Positions 33,201 to 45,169 of a DNA stretch of 60,000 nucleotides are shown in pieces (position 1 is the first letter of the stretch; each line of letters starts with the position of its first letter). The notes under the pieces were generated by a model. It saw only the letters and a program-made list of their open reading frames with translations, ran no database searches and was not told the origin of the DNA. Where the stretch lies: contig NC_088319.1 in NCBI RefSeq assembly GCF_910592395.1, positions 3,474,001 through 3,534,000 of the forward strand, given 5' to 3'. Position numbers and translations under genes: made by a program. This DNA comes from Lineus longissimus (lineage: Eukaryota; Nemertea; Pilidiophora; Heteronemertea; Lineidae).

Positions 33201-36200
33201 TAACACATGCAGCGTTTAAGAAGAATACATAAGACAATTTACAGTTTGTTAAGGTCAAATAACGGAAGGAGGAAAGTGATATTGACTTTCGTTATGGTAC
33301 ATATTTGCGGCATTTCACCTTGATTGCAGTATTTGACTGCTTCAAAGCATGGTTTGTTCATTTGATTCTGCTGTGATTGTAATCTTGAGAAAGACAACTG
33401 CAAGAGTAAGCCAGCCCTAATGATAGTTGACAAAAGAAGTTGTCGCCTAGCAGCCTACCAAAAGCGTCTGGTGAGATAAATTGCGTGGCTTTTGCAGTTA
33501 TACCAAATCAGTAGATGTTGTTCATTAGACTAAGTACCGTTGATCAAAATCCAGTTGGTTTTCAGGGGATTTCCCGTTGCCGCTAGTGGCTGTGACCCAC
33601 CCCAAATGGCACCCTCATAAAATCACCAAAGACAAAATGAAAGATACCTTTGCACATGGAAGTTAAAACCGTGGCCTCAATGCAAATAGTGTATACATGT
33701 ATTTTGAACAGGTCATATCCATTCATATTCATGGAATCGACAAGTGTGAAGAACTATTCCTTTGAGGATGGCTAACGGACCCGTCTCCAATGTGTTGTGC
33801 CACCTGAGATTAGAGTGCGGAGATGATTGGGAGAAAACAACTTGCCTGGCCGAAGTAGCTCAAAGACAAAGTATGAAACTCCAGCTGAGTTAGTCACTTT
33901 GACGATGTAGTTCCCATAGTCTTGAGTCCCTACAGATCCCTTGCTCAGTGTGTATGTCCCATTTTCGTCCGCGGGGATGAAGTTTTCCCCAGTTGCCATC
34001 TTGTGATTTGGGTGATACCACGTAACATCAGTTGGTCGAGGGTTGGCGATGACGTGGAGTGTAAACCTGACTGGTCGTGATGGTTTGCTTTCAACGGTGA
34101 AGAGTCTCGGCAGACTGGGATCCCATTTTGCTTTGTCTGCAGGCGTATGAAACGGGAAAGTGAGAACAACTGGGGGATCTTACACGAAAACATGAAACAT
34201 GCTGAAGAACGTCAGCCATTTAGGATACAGCTGATTTGTGCTATCGTTACACAAGGCGTTAAACTAAGGGATGCATTATAAATGTATTTGAAACGCTGGG
34301 GGCGTCGGTTTAAATGATGAAAAAGCAGCAGTCGAGGTGTAGGACCCAGAAGCCCAAGGCCGGACCCTACAAACCCCGCAAGTTAGGGTTGCTTGGGGCA
34401 AAAAAGACAACAGTAAAGATCGTCCGAGTTTTCACGACCTGAAGACAAGTAAGTTATGCTGTGGCTTGGTCCATAGAGCAAGCATTGCTCCTTTGTCAAA
34501 CACGGTATATATAAAATCAAAATAGCGTTAAATATCATGTTGATTAATTGGCCAAAAAGGATGCTTACTTGTTAATTGACTGACAAGCTATTGGCCTACA
34601 GGAAAAAGCATATACAATGATGGCTTGAAGTATCTAAAATATTTTAGGCAAATTCTTAATACTCACAAAAAACATTAATCTTCGCAGATGCATCGGCTAT
34701 GCCCCCTGGCGAATAGTTAACCACTCGACAATGATAGTCCCCAGCCTCCGTGTAATGTATAGATAGTATTCTGTATTCTCTTGAAGTCAAATCAGGTATC
34801 TGTGTCCTTTTATAATACCATATGTAGGTGTACACTGTCGGGTTACCCCTGCTTGCTTCACATGTCAATATGACAGAACCACCTTCTCTCACTGTAGTCG
34901 GGGCTGATGATAATCTAGCAGTTGCTGGGTCTGAAAATAATATCACAATACATGTACAACGAAATAATTAATGCTGATTTTGAGCAATGTAGGGTTAAAA
35001 AAAGGGTAGCATTTTTTGTTTAGCCTACTGTTACATTATAGCATAGGATTGACAGTGTGTCATGAAAACCTGGATTCGCTGATTAAAAAGGACCAAACAG
35101 CAAGGTGAGATGGATCCGGACTGCATATAAATATACAACTTACATATTACACTGTATGTCTTTATGCCTGAAGCCATATCCAAGGCGGGATACCCAGTAA
35201 CCTTCGCCACACAGTAGTACTCAGCCTGGTTGTCTTCTTTAGCCATCACCCTGTCTTGACCTTGGGCGACCTCTACTGGTGTTCCGCCTGACCTCTTGAA
35301 GTAGATCTTCACGGTCGGGGTGGGGTTGCCGCCAGAGACTGTGCAGGAGAACTTGTCCTTGTCTCCAACATGGGACGAGGTCTTTCCAGATGACACGACC
35401 ACGGAATCAGCCTTGTCTGAAACGATGATGCTGCAGGTATTTTAGATAATGATCAGAGGCAATAAGCTATCAGTTCTGTAGTTTCACATTGTTTCAACAG
35501 TAATGTCGCCATAGGTTCTATTGCCATAAGACCTTGTCCCTTCTTGCCATATGAAAAAGGTGTTGATTTAATAAATCGATTTAAGCTTTGGCATCGTCGG
35601 TGTAGTCTGATTCACATGTATTTCAACAAAGACTTTCATAACGTATGGTACAACTATAGGTCTGGCATAATTTCAGCAGGGCTATGATTATAATTTTACT
35701 ACCCTGCCTTAAGTTTTCTCATTGTAATTCTATTTTGGTCTACGTGAAATGTTCACTGAATTTCTTTTGAACTTCCTGGTCTTTTAATTGTTTGCATCGC
35801 CACATTACACGATGGCTAATGCTATCTGTTTACCACAGAAAAAAGTGCTTACCTGGAGAGGAAATGACGACACAAAAGAAGCATACAAAATATTAGTTCA
35901 TTGTGATCGAGGGGCGTAAGGCCCGCATTCATAATTTTTATCCATTTGTACCCCTCAAACTCTGCAATGTGATGGCCTTAATTGTTTCTATTTTGTTGGT
36001 AAACCAAACCAAGGTAAACCAATACCTTTACCAACTTACCGTGCATTAGACATGATAAAATTCACCAACGAAGAGCAATGAATAAAAATCAGTTTGAGCA
36101 TTGTAACGTCACGATTATATCTTTTCACATTTATAAACTGGGCTACATAAACATGTATATGCATTTCGGAGTTTCAACCAGGAAGTACGATGTACATATC

Positions 36201-38761
36201 ATTTTTAGTGTCAACACTGTTTCTCATATTGTGCCTTCATGTGTAAAATGTCACGTGGAGCGGTAAAAAGGCTTATTCTTATTCGAATGGGAAAATATGG
36301 AAAAATTAACCTACTTACAATAAACGACTAATGTCGTATCATTGCTTGTTGAAGAGCCAGCACTATTTCGAGCAACGCACTCATAAACACCAGCACTCTC
36401 CTTCGTCACTTGGAAGTCGTAAGTCAACGACGTCGTCACTTTTGTACCATCTTTGTACCAATCGTAAGTGTCTCCAGAGGGCGAGGCCCCACACTTCAAG
36501 TCGAGTTGAGTGCCAGGAGAGACTGGTCCAGGTGGAAACCCGGTTATTTGGGGTTTGCCTGGTTTCACTGAAAAAGTATCATCTGATCGTTGAAGGTGTT
36601 TAAGAATACCGACCCTTTTCGTGACTTCGACTGGCAAAGCGTGTTAAATTTTGCTTGCCTCTGTTTACACTTCATGATTCGGTAGAATTTTTCCTTGAAT
36701 CGATTTTTTACGATGAAATGGTACCACTACTCAACCAAAGATGTATAGGCTATTGCAGTACCTTGGGCTCTCAAAATTTAAGTAACAAAAATATTGTTCA
36801 TACGTAATATACATGCGCATCAATGGCCATGGTATTTGCAGCCACCTGCTACAGGCACTGAAAATTAAGAAACAGTCACTGATAGTCGGTGTCGATGAAA
36901 CGTTTTATTTGTATGCTCTTCGTTCCTTTATACAGGCGAAAGTTATTTGATTACAAAAAGGGCGCAGAAATGCTTTACCTTGCACAACTGGCTTGACTGG
37001 GTTACTGTTGCAGCTTAGACCGATATCCTGACAAATCCAGTAAGCAGAATCATAAGGCTGAGCATTGGTGACTTGTAGATTGAATGTCTTTGTCGGTGAT
37101 GAGATGCTTGGTGGACTGCAGCTGCTCCAACTGTAGCGTGGGTTACTTGGATCATGGCATCCCTTGCTATTTGCTGCAGCTACATCTAAAGCAGCAGATA
37201 AAGCATCAGCCATCTTTAACAATTTTACATGAAATCCACTAGGATTGTTTATGTAACAGTTGAGGGTGAATGCACTTCCGATGGCAGGTTTGGGTGGTGA
37301 AACACTCACAGTATACAAGGAACCTGGAAGTGAAAGAAATTGCAACAAAGAGAAAGTATGAACTGACTTTTTTATTTGACATATTGGGTCTTGTCTCTGT
37401 TGGTAAGAACAATGTAATTCACTTTACAAAATTGGTGACGAAACGACATCATTGTAATGGAGGAATCACAAGAGTCTCTAGTCGGAGAACAATCACTGGA
37501 TAATGGCTACCTTTTCATTCGAGGCATCGTTATGAAAAATGAAATTCTAAACACACAGCGAGATTGCTGTAAAATAAATCGAACTCTATCTTTATATAGT
37601 TTTACTGAGCAAAAGAACCTCTTGTATTCTATTTCATTTGACGTAGTTTCATGTAAAACCTTTGTTAGAACGCCCGCAAGGACGTGGACATTTACTTCTC
37701 AGAAGCCTATATTATTGAATAACTCACATGGTGTATAGACAAACAGATCTCCCCATTCGCTGTCTCTTGTTCCGGCCGAGTTCGATGCTCGACACAGGTA
37801 CTTCCCACTGACAGGCTCTGCAGGGTTACCTGTGTGGAACACTTTCTTCTCAGTCACTCGATTGAAGATATACTTCTGACTTGTACCAATGGGTCCTTTG
37901 GGTTCCCAATTCTCTACACCATTAGCAATCGAGTATTTATACCATTTATAGGTGATGGTCCCGGCATCAGGTTGAGACGCATCACAGACGAGTTCACGGT
38001 TGGAGCCGATAGAAGCAGGTTCAAACCCAGATAAAACAGGTGTCTTTGGTGGAACTGAAACATTATAGACAGTAAGCCGTGAGAAGTTGCATTTACGTCT
38101 TACTTGTAAAATATCTTCTCTTTTGATGACGTTAGAAGATATATAACCAGCCTCAACGACAAAATAATCCGCCTACTTTCTCGGCTCTCAATCCTTTTCA
38201 CGCATATTTCGGAAATATTAAAATGGCCACTATTTTTAATTGGTTGATTAAGAAATCCTTAAATTTTTTCCAATAAAATACATATTTTTACCATTTTTTT
38301 GGTAGCGAATCAGGATATTCACCAACTTCGCGAAAAAAAACACCCGCAAAAATAAGGCTAAAATATAATCTAAAATAATAAATTGTTTCCTTTTTCTGCA
38401 GACGTTTTTGTTATTATACTGTTCTTGTCAGAATCAGTAAATTCGGTGCTGATCATGATTCTGGTTGCTTCAAGCACCTGTGATCTACTTCACGGATCGT
38501 GATTTTTTTTTTTCAATTCAACTTTATTCTCCAAGTCTATACACACAGTATGATTGAGCAGTTCGAAAATGGCGGCCTCTTTTGGCAGCCAATGAACCAA
38601 GTTACGCGACGGCGCAGGAGTCTAATTATTCGAAGCGAGTTTCAAATTTCAATTTTCGAGTTAACGATAAATGTTATGCGTTGTTACTCACCAATCAGAT
38701 AAACGAGAGGTATGAACGGAGAACCTAAGATGAAGCTCACGACGAATACATCAACAGCCAT
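30205..38761 (-). CDS. IgR4: IgSF receptor with 6 Ig, TM, SAM-like domain and six-tyrosine tail
   Basis: Fourteen exons total 2913 nt (970 aa plus stop): 38761-38692, 38054-37728, 37323-36979, 36567-36319, 35416-35144, 34930-34667, 34136-33846, 33193-32705, 32507-32394, 31879-31820, 31610-31542, 31242-30991, 30633-30575, 30255-30205. Order: signal peptide, Ig1-Ig6, FN3-like/TM exon, tail YMNV, YVN, IYDD, SAM-like, YDEM/YAAL and YAEL. Two introns (after Ig6 and after SAM) use a GC donor, CAG|GCAAGT. Relative to IgR2 it lacks Ig5, Ig6 and FN3 types but gains the IYDD and SAM exons. Likely a surface receptor that recruits SH2 proteins and may cluster through SAM; ligand unknown. Confidence 0.85.
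30575..30633 (-). CDS. IgR4 exon 13: tail exon with YDEM and YAAL
   Basis: GEENPYDEMENQYAALDIT. YxxM then the first YxxL of the ITAM-like pair. 59 nt, TTTTTAG acceptor, GTAAGA donor. Confidence 0.82.
30991..31242 (-). CDS. IgR4 exon 12: SAM-like domain (GC donor)
   Basis: SVEDFKQWLLSKYVTEST, YECLAKNGFNDARFFLIL, REDIVKMKIEPLAQEALI, RKLVKDIN fits the SAM five-helix pattern (WL near start, L-x-EDI-xxM-xI, C-terminal helix). A DED-like fold is the alternative. A Ser/Glu-rich linker follows. The border is CGCAG then GCAAGT, a GC-AG intron. Confidence 0.72.
31542..31610 (-). CDS. IgR4 exon 11: tail exon with IYDD
   Basis: EVIYDDTNLTEKPSGDDAAR, acidic around the Tyr. Acceptor TTGTTTCAG; donor GTCGGT is weak but phase 1 holds. 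Found only in IgR4 and IgR5. Confidence 0.72.
31820..31879 (-). CDS. IgR4 exon 10: tail exon with YVN
   Basis: DDIQPGPVYVNGPKQDSVK. 60 nt, donor GTAAGCAT. Confidence 0.82.
32394..32507 (-). CDS. IgR4 exon 9: tail exon with YMNV
   Basis: RNKPVGSKADD...VFHDPFYMNVVNRSFE. pYMNV is a Grb2-type site. 114 nt, phase 1-1. Confidence 0.82.
32705..33193 (-). CDS. IgR4 exon 8: FN3-like domain, duplicated stalk, transmembrane segment
   Basis: VPSIPTYTLIRKEKLVTVVF, FCLPGQAPNTTGC, YVFYLDFYDGDD. The stalk repeats PVLPENAGQSTTVSAG and PVLPDNVGQPTTVPAG. TM: MITGVVVAVVIVIAVVMVVV, then HRR and a juxtamembrane Cys. 489 nt, donor GTAGGT. Confidence 0.85.
33846..34136 (-). CDS. IgR4 exon 7: Ig domain 6 (IgR2 Ig8 type, GC donor)
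   Basis: KAKWDPSLPRLFTVESKPSR, TDVTWYHPNHKMATGEN, DYGNYIVKVTNSAG; core cysteines absent as in IgR2 Ig8. The 3' border reads CGGCCAG then GCAAGT, a GC-AG intron; no GT donor in phase was seen nearby. Confidence 0.83.
34667..34930 (-). CDS. IgR4 exon 6: Ig domain 5 (IgR2 Ig7 type)
   Basis: ILTCEASRGNPTVYTYIWYY, GDYHCRVVNYSPGG. 264 nt, donor GTGAGTAT. Confidence 0.88.
35144..35416 (-). CDS. IgR4 exon 5: Ig domain 4
   Basis: KADSVVVSSGKTSSHVGDK, KFSCTVSGGNPTP, AEYYCVAKV. 273 nt, donor GTAAGTTG. Confidence 0.88.
36319..36567 (-). CDS. IgR4 exon 4: Ig domain 3
   Basis: VKPGKPQITGFPPGPVSP, LKCGASPSGDTYDWYKDG, GVYECVARNSAGS. 249 nt, donor GTAAGTAG. Confidence 0.88.
36979..37323 (-). CDS. IgR4 exon 3: Ig domain 2
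   Basis: SLYTVSVSPPKPAIGSAF, TLNCYINN, SKGCHDPS, YWICQDIGLSC. The core Trp is replaced (FHVKLLKMAD). 345 nt. Confidence 0.87.
37728..38054 (-). CDS. IgR4 exon 2: Ig domain 1
   Basis: VPPKTPVLSGFEPASIGS, ELVCDAS, YKWYKYSIANG, GKYLCRAS. Checked codon by codon; no stops. 327 nt. Confidence 0.87.
38692..38761 (-). CDS. IgR4 exon 1: signal peptide
   Basis: ATG at 38761, MAVDVFVVSFILGSPFIP..., same as IgR1. Phase 1 donor GTGAGTAA. Confidence 0.82.
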
Positions 38762-41656
38762 GTTTAGTTCACTCCGACATAATAACATCCAAATGGACGA
38801 GCCTTTTAAATTTTCTCTTCTGGTTTTCATTACAAGAAGATATTATTCAATGTAGGTCATAGCATTCAGGCTATGCATTGATCAAATATTGACCAATATA
38901 GCACATATATTTTTAAAGCTTTTTAAGTGAACTGGGCCGTGGAACATATATCAATACCAAGCTAGAAAAAAAGAGAGTTTTTGATTAGCATAGTCATGTG
39001 AGTCTCGACAATGAGTGGCTGTGAGACAGAAAACGGTTTTGTCATGTATGGATCATCTAGAGTGACGTTGAGTACTTCCTGTTACCCTTTTCTTGGCCGG
39101 TGCTTCCCTATTTCATTGTTTGAGGAACACAGCAAGACAGGTTAACATGTTTTTTTTCTCAGTTTTTCTGGTTGAAATGTCGTCATGGTCATGACAGTGA
39201 TTATTGTCATGAAAGCTATCTGCTTATAACAGATTGAGGAAATAAGTGCCAGTTAAGGTCTGGATTTTGTGTGAAATCAGGGGATCCTTGACGATATCAT
39301 TATCAGACCGCCGCAAAACCCAACACCAAATATTGGGACCTCCTGACAGTTCGTATACCCCGCGGAGATTTCCCCAGCAAAATGAACATCGGAAACTTGG
39401 ACCAAAATGTGAATGCCACCAAATGATGTGACTAGCGCCAATGCTAAACGTGGTCATCTCCAACAATTGCAGAACATGCAGAACGAAGCATGCCTGTCAG
39501 TCACATTCATATAACACTGGATACAACAGACTGCGAAATCTTGGAACGAACAGTGCGTTATAAGTAATTTATGGGATATACAGGCCTGGCGTAACATGCA
39601 GTTTGTTATTTTGGGTTAATTGTTCTAAAATGTATTGGTTGCGATGACTGGTATCGTCTTTTGTGTAAAAATCATTGCGCCTGGTGTCGTAATCATTATA
39701 AGGAATTATGATAGCGGTCACATTTCAATGTTTAACTCGAGGTGTTATAGATTAGAAATTGAAAGCTCAATGGCGTTATTGGCAGTCTTACAAAAAGCAA
39801 CGCTGACATTTCGCCAAAAACGTCGCCATGCCGCCTCGGATAGACCGACAATTTAGCTCCAACTTTGTGCTGTTTGGTTGGACGGTTCGGTGAAAAATTC
39901 TGACATATAACTTTTCAGGATTGTACAGGATACAATTTCCTTATATCTTTATTCGAATATTCAGGGCTAAATGAGAGTAACACGTGACAAGGTCATACAG
40001 CACTATCGTATCTGTTCTAAGTTCCTGGAGGGGGCGCTGAACTATAGGTGTTTTTATGCATTTTTATGCATCCCAGAACTGCCTTCTAATTCTATACCAC
40101 ATCTCTGGTCAGTACATGTAACTATACTGCGTGGCAATCAGAAATCCTCTGAAAGTTGTTGCAATATTCACACCAGTTACTTAGCATTGTTGTTATTTGT
40201 CATCGGTTTGTGGCATGTTTTCTCTCCCGTCGTATACGCTCATCCCAAGTGAAGCTTTCAATGGTAGAAATGTCTGTGCCTGTGTCTGTGTCTACACAGC
40301 CCTGCCAATTGTCGTCCTCATCGTCCTGGATGTCTTACTCCTTGAAGCGCTGTTCAGGTCCCGCGAATCCCCATCAAGCGAAAAGTAGGGGAGCTCTAAC
40401 GCAAAACGAGACTTATTGATTCTTCGTGATCTATTTCTTGTGTCGACCATCTATGTTAGAACCATGCTTCCTCTTACCACAGTCGGCATGATCTAATATA
40501 TCGGAGACGTCACGGACTGGCAGCAGACTTCAGTAACCAGTGTCCAATTCATCAGAGAGTTATTCGAATTCACGACAGCATTTCATATGCTAATTATAGT
40601 TCTAATTACATCGTGTATGTGTTCTCCTTGGGTTTCTATCGCTCTGAATGCAAGAGATGTTGCTGCATACGATTCTGGTGAAACCAAGGCTGGCGTGATG
40701 CTGCAATCTCCGCACTTATATGATACAACATACTCTAAAATCCGTTCTAATGGGTCAGTGATCGGACCTATGATGCATGATAGCTTAGACCTTATCATTG
40801 ACTCCTAAGAAGCGATTTTTTTATGTATGTAATCGGTCTGTATTAGCATACATTGCAGGGGCGTGTGTTTTACACGTGTGATAAACAACAATTTACGCAG
40901 CAAGAAAGCTCGGAATAAATGCCGTCAATGTGTTTTTTTCTTTTAAATATCTTCGATTCCGCTGTAATGTGACGCGATTTAACATTACTAAAGTGATGTT
41001 TATTCCTGTTATGACCAATTGACACTGTTTGAGGGCCAAAATTCACTTCGCTTCAGATTCTCCGTTTCTTAACCTGATCACAGTGGATTACCATCTCAAC
41101 AAAAATAGTCCTCATAAAGGCACCAATTTAAAACACTTCATTAAGAAGTATTTTGGACAAAGAATTAAAATTGCAAATGGCAAATGGCAACGTTTTCCGG
41201 ACTGTTGGACACACAAAAAATCAATAAGAAGAGGCGTAATCGAAAAAAGGGCAAATAGCGAGAAATAGCAACAGTTTGCAAGGCCACGATGTGGTTCTTG
41301 CTTGACTGGCCAGTCCCGCCGGACGGGTTACTAGATTGTGACGCGGGTTACTAGATTGCAGCGCTTACCTGTGATAGAATACTCTGTAATACAATAACAG
41401 TGCTGCAATCCAGTGACCGGCGTCAGGGCGTGCCGCAATGATATGAACATGGTTATGTACTCGTCTCCTCTACCTTTTGTTTCGCATTATAGTATATCGG
41501 AAGGTGCAGTTTCCACCTCCTTGGTCGAATACAAGATACTTGAATACGGGTGACCTCTCTTGAGGCAAGAAGTACGGGCAGTATTTCCTGGGACGCGATG
41601 CACTCAGGCGGCAAAAGTTTCTATTTCAAATATTTTGCTGGGAGATTTCAACGTGT
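38762..41656. other. Intergenic region between GPCR-B 3' end and IgR4 5' end
   Basis: About 38.76-39.59 kb resembles the upstream DNA of IgR1. About 39.6-41.55 kb has no counterpart in the window. It contains a degenerate GPCR-like stretch (40165-40808) and a short direct repeat GGGTTACTAGATTG at about 41325-41360. Nothing else is recognised. Confidence 0.5.
40165..40808 (+). pseudogene. Degenerate GPCR-like remnant (TM4-TM7 region?)
   Basis: Hydrophobic text YLALLLFVIGLWHVFSPVVY (one frame) runs into NVCACVCVYTALPIVVLIVL (next frame). That frame continues through two in-frame stops to RDLFLVSTIYVRTMLPLT and FEFTTAFHMLIIVLITSC, resembling TM6 (compare VSAGYVVTTLPLR in GPCR-B) and TM7. No TM1-TM3 was found nearby. 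It could be a decayed receptor exon or chance hydrophobic sequence. Confidence 0.35.
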
Positions 41657-42225
41657 CTATATCCGACAGCAACATGCCAACTTTCGTGAAACCTTTCTGA
41701 TGTCTTGTCGAAACTTCCTCCCACCAGCCACCACGTAAAGGTAGAAATTAATGGCATGATTACTTGCCCAAATAATGCCGATTGTCAGATTCTCAAGTGT
41801 ATACCTCAAATTCCAATAGGGGTCGCTCATATCGTACATTGCCGCAACATCCGGTATTTCTACAACAAAATAATGCATCCGGAGCGGAAGTGTCGTCACA
41901 ACATAACCTGCAGAAACGAAGATCAACATCCGGGTTAAATGCGCTGTCTCCCTCTGGTGACGATCCTTTAAACTCGGGTTCCCGGACTGGTCCAACTTCA
42001 GCCGTTGTTGAGAGGCCTGTTTTACTGTGATTAATATTGCAATGTTGCAGATTGAGATGATGGTAAAAGGCAGGAATGTTCCAAACACAATGTAAAAGGT
42101 ACTGGTGAGGTTTTCGATGGCAGGCTGATTTGGAACCAATATGATTAATATATCAGATCCTGAAAAATATGGAGGCACAAACTGCAGATCATTTCTATAA
42201 ACCATTGTAAACAGCCAGAAAACTC
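41657..42225 (-). CDS. GPCR-B exon 3: TM5-TM7 and C-terminus
   Basis: FLPFTIISICNIAILITV, loop KDRHQRETAHLTR, MLIFVSAGYVV, NFYLYVVAGGRKFRQD, ends CCCRI then TAG. The loop codons are exactly those missing from GPCR-A. Confidence 0.83.
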
Positions 42226-43588
42226 CTGTGGTATCTGTTTAATAGTCTGTTCTTTGAAATGAATGTACCAGCCGTAACTTGTAAATTGGAGAGTTGATCC
42301 GATGGAAGCAAAGTGGGGTTTTCCAAAGCAAAGTATCGCAACCGAGGACCGCTTGGTTTAATTTGAGGGCAAAGGTTGATCATGAGCCCTTTTAGAATAA
42401 AAATAAACACCTTGCTGTTGAACCTTTTAGTTTTCTTATAATCATGACCACTCGAATAGATCTCGATGTACATGTACACGTGTTCGTCTAAAACTGTTTG
42501 CGGACGCTTCGTGTTTTGGTCAACCTTTTCTGTATTAATCGACGACGACGAAAGAACGCCAGTCATACATACCAGTAGTTTCATCCTTTATGTACTGATA
42601 GGTAAAGAAAAAATTTAAGTTCAAAACAGTAATGACGATAAAACTGACGACTACTATTCGTTTAGTCCTAGCTGGATCACATAGACGGCGCGCGGCCAAA
42701 GGAAATCTCACGGCAATCAAGCGGTCACATGACATCATGGCGAGGAAGGTCCCGGATGCCATTGCGAATGTGTACTCAAAATACCACGCGAGTCTGAAAA
42801 AAAAACAAACAGAAAACAGCAGTGAATATCTGGTATTGAAAAGTACCTTGGGGTATACCTTGTCATGCTTGTTATCGATTCGAACAATTTATTGATTAGA
42901 AATGTTGACATGAATTCATCTTGATGGCCAGGAGGAGGCAGAGATTATGAGTTGATGCGCTTTTGCAAAAAAGATCGCCTAACTTTTCACATTTCTCGAA
43001 ATCTAGCTGGTGATGACCTATTTTACTCCTTGTTTCGGAGTACGTCAAGGTCCCAAAGTCAAGTTTGAATGGAATCCCCAGGTAATTTCAAGTTCAAATG
43101 ATCAGGGCCTGGTAGTTCTGTGTTTCTCTCTGTAACTTAATATAACACATATCGAAGAAGATGAAACTTCCGCCAATGAAATGAAGTTTTCGCTTTCTAT
43201 GTTTCGTCTTTTGAAAGGGGAGGGGGGGCAAGAAACGAATAATAACCTTAACCAATATTGAGAAACTCCCTTACTTGAATATATACTCCCTCGGAAGAAA
43301 CAGTTCTGTCTCGTCGATGCCGTAGTAGGTTAGCGGCCACTGCCAACCAAACTGCAATAAAACACATGCGTCACAGACAGATAGAGCTAGCATGTAGACA
43401 CACATTGACACCTGCTGGTTCTGCGCATGCACAGCGACCAAGCCAGAAATTATGTTTCCTGGAATTCCAAGTACGACCACAACAACCCACACATACTGTG
43501 TCATTATTTGGAGGGCAAATTCTAGATTCTGGATCGTCCGATCAGGTGATGCTTCAGATGTTTGCAGCTCCAATTCCTCTGTTGTCAT
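41657..43588 (-). CDS. GPCR-B: intact class A (rhodopsin-like) peptide-type GPCR
   Basis: Exons 43588-43275, 42793-42573 and 42225-41657 total 1104 nt (367 aa plus stop). Plasma-membrane receptor: TM1 with GNIIS, TM2 LALSVCD (conserved Asp), TM3 CDRLIAVRF (DRY variant), TM6 VVTTLPLRMHYF (Pro kept, CWxP Trp absent), TM7 NHAINFYLYVV with NFxLY for NPxxY, then a basic helix 8 and LACCC as a palmitoylation candidate. The usual TM3 Cys (3.25) falls on Phe in this model and no Cys is seen in loop 2, so the conserved disulfide seems absent unless an exon is missed. The general look is of invertebrate neuropeptide receptors; ligand not assignable. Near-identical to broken GPCR-A. Confidence 0.82.
42573..42793 (-). 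CDS. GPCR-B exon 2: TM3, TM4
   Basis: LAWYFEYTFAMASG, MMSCDRLIAVRFPL, IVVVSFIVITVLN. 221 nt, acceptor TTTTTTTCAG, donor GTATGTAT. Confidence 0.82.
43275..43588 (-). CDS. GPCR-B exon 1: N-terminus, TM1, TM2
   Basis: ATG at 43588 (MTTEELELQTSEASPD); one visible change from GPCR-A, LPREYIF for LRREYIF. 314 nt, phase 2 out, donor GTAAGG. Confidence 0.82.
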
Positions 43589-45169
43589 GGTTGTATCAGT
43601 TGTAGTCGCTCAGTTATCGAAAATATACATAGGAAATAGGACATAAACACAGATATCCACCCAGTAGAGGTTTTTGGTAAAATGAAGAATGAAACTCAAA
43701 TGGTTTTTGAGATAGTGAAAACCCTTAGAGCTTCACTGAAAAACCTCTGCGAGGTGCATCTTTGTATTGGCCGAAAAACCCTTAATGGTTTTTCAAAAGC
43801 TCCAAAATCCCTTTTCTATGACAGCGCACTTTTGTAGTAAACGGCAAGCGGTATAAAAGGCAAATTTTTCAAGCCGTACAAAGAGCCGCGAGCGACAAAT
43901 ACCAGGTATGAAATGTATTTTATCGACGATGACCCTTTTTAACGAATTCCCCGATTCCAACAACATCTCAGTGATTTACGAGTATCGCGTCAATGAATTA
44001 GCAGTACATGACTAGCAGATGAATACTTCAGACTCTGTCATACTGTAGATTGAGAGATATGTCTGTTGATATAATCCTCGATTCAAGAATCTTATAGCGA
44101 AATATGCCAACTGCATTCAGATTCACACATCGACGTCGTTCAGAGCAATAAAATATGACTCTCGTCTCTGCATACTAAGCCTGTTGATATGAATTATATG
44201 AATTTGTAGCCTTACTCCACTGTATATAAAAATTAGGTGGTACATTCAATACAGTCCATCCTCCGTGAGTATTTGCAAATGCCGCTTATGAAAAGAGGTC
44301 TAGTGAAATGACGGTGAGTAATTCTATAATGTGAATACAGTATTAATTTCACGATGCTGATGTTAACATTACATGAGTATAGTGTCAAGTATCGCTGTAT
44401 AACCAAAAGGTACTTCAGTTCAACTCAGGATCAGGATTGTGACCAGTTCACATTTAGGTGCTGCACAACACTAGATTATCCTCAGGGTATGCTTAACTAA
44501 TGCTCTTTCACGGTGTCAACCAAAGTCGGTCAACTATGACACAGGCTGCCCTGCAGGGCTGTGTAACATTACTTTTTGTGATCACACTATCGGGCAGAGA
44601 CATGTATTCATCCACAGCTGGAAGTGTGGTACAGTCACATAGAGCTTATCAAAATGTCAAGTTGTGGTAAATACATGGCTGGGATGGATCAAAGTGAAAT
44701 TAATTCTCAATCTGTGGTTGATTCTAAATCTACAGAGTCAAGCCATCACAGAAATATGCTTTTTGATAATATGTTTTTTCAAATGTGGTCACACTGGTCA
44801 GTTTAGAACTTGCATTTAAACAGGGCAATTTGAATGCACGAGTGTCGATTTGACGGATATGCTGTGCAGAAGTCATTTTTTCTCAGGCAATTGGTTATGG
44901 AATGTGGTAAAATTTCAATATGAGATTGGTACAGGGTTCTTCTTAACACATATGAAATTTGGTGAGGATTGATTGGCCCTAGGGATACTTTTTTTACCAA
45001 AACCTAACAACAGCAATGTACACGTAATGTACACAGTGTCTAATACAGGGCGCTGGCCGAAATGAGTTCATGACCCATAAATACATTGAATGGCTCTCAG
45101 CTAGCTGCTGAGTCTGTGTTCAGTTCGTTGCCCTAGACATGACCGACGAACAATCCATAAGGCCTACAA

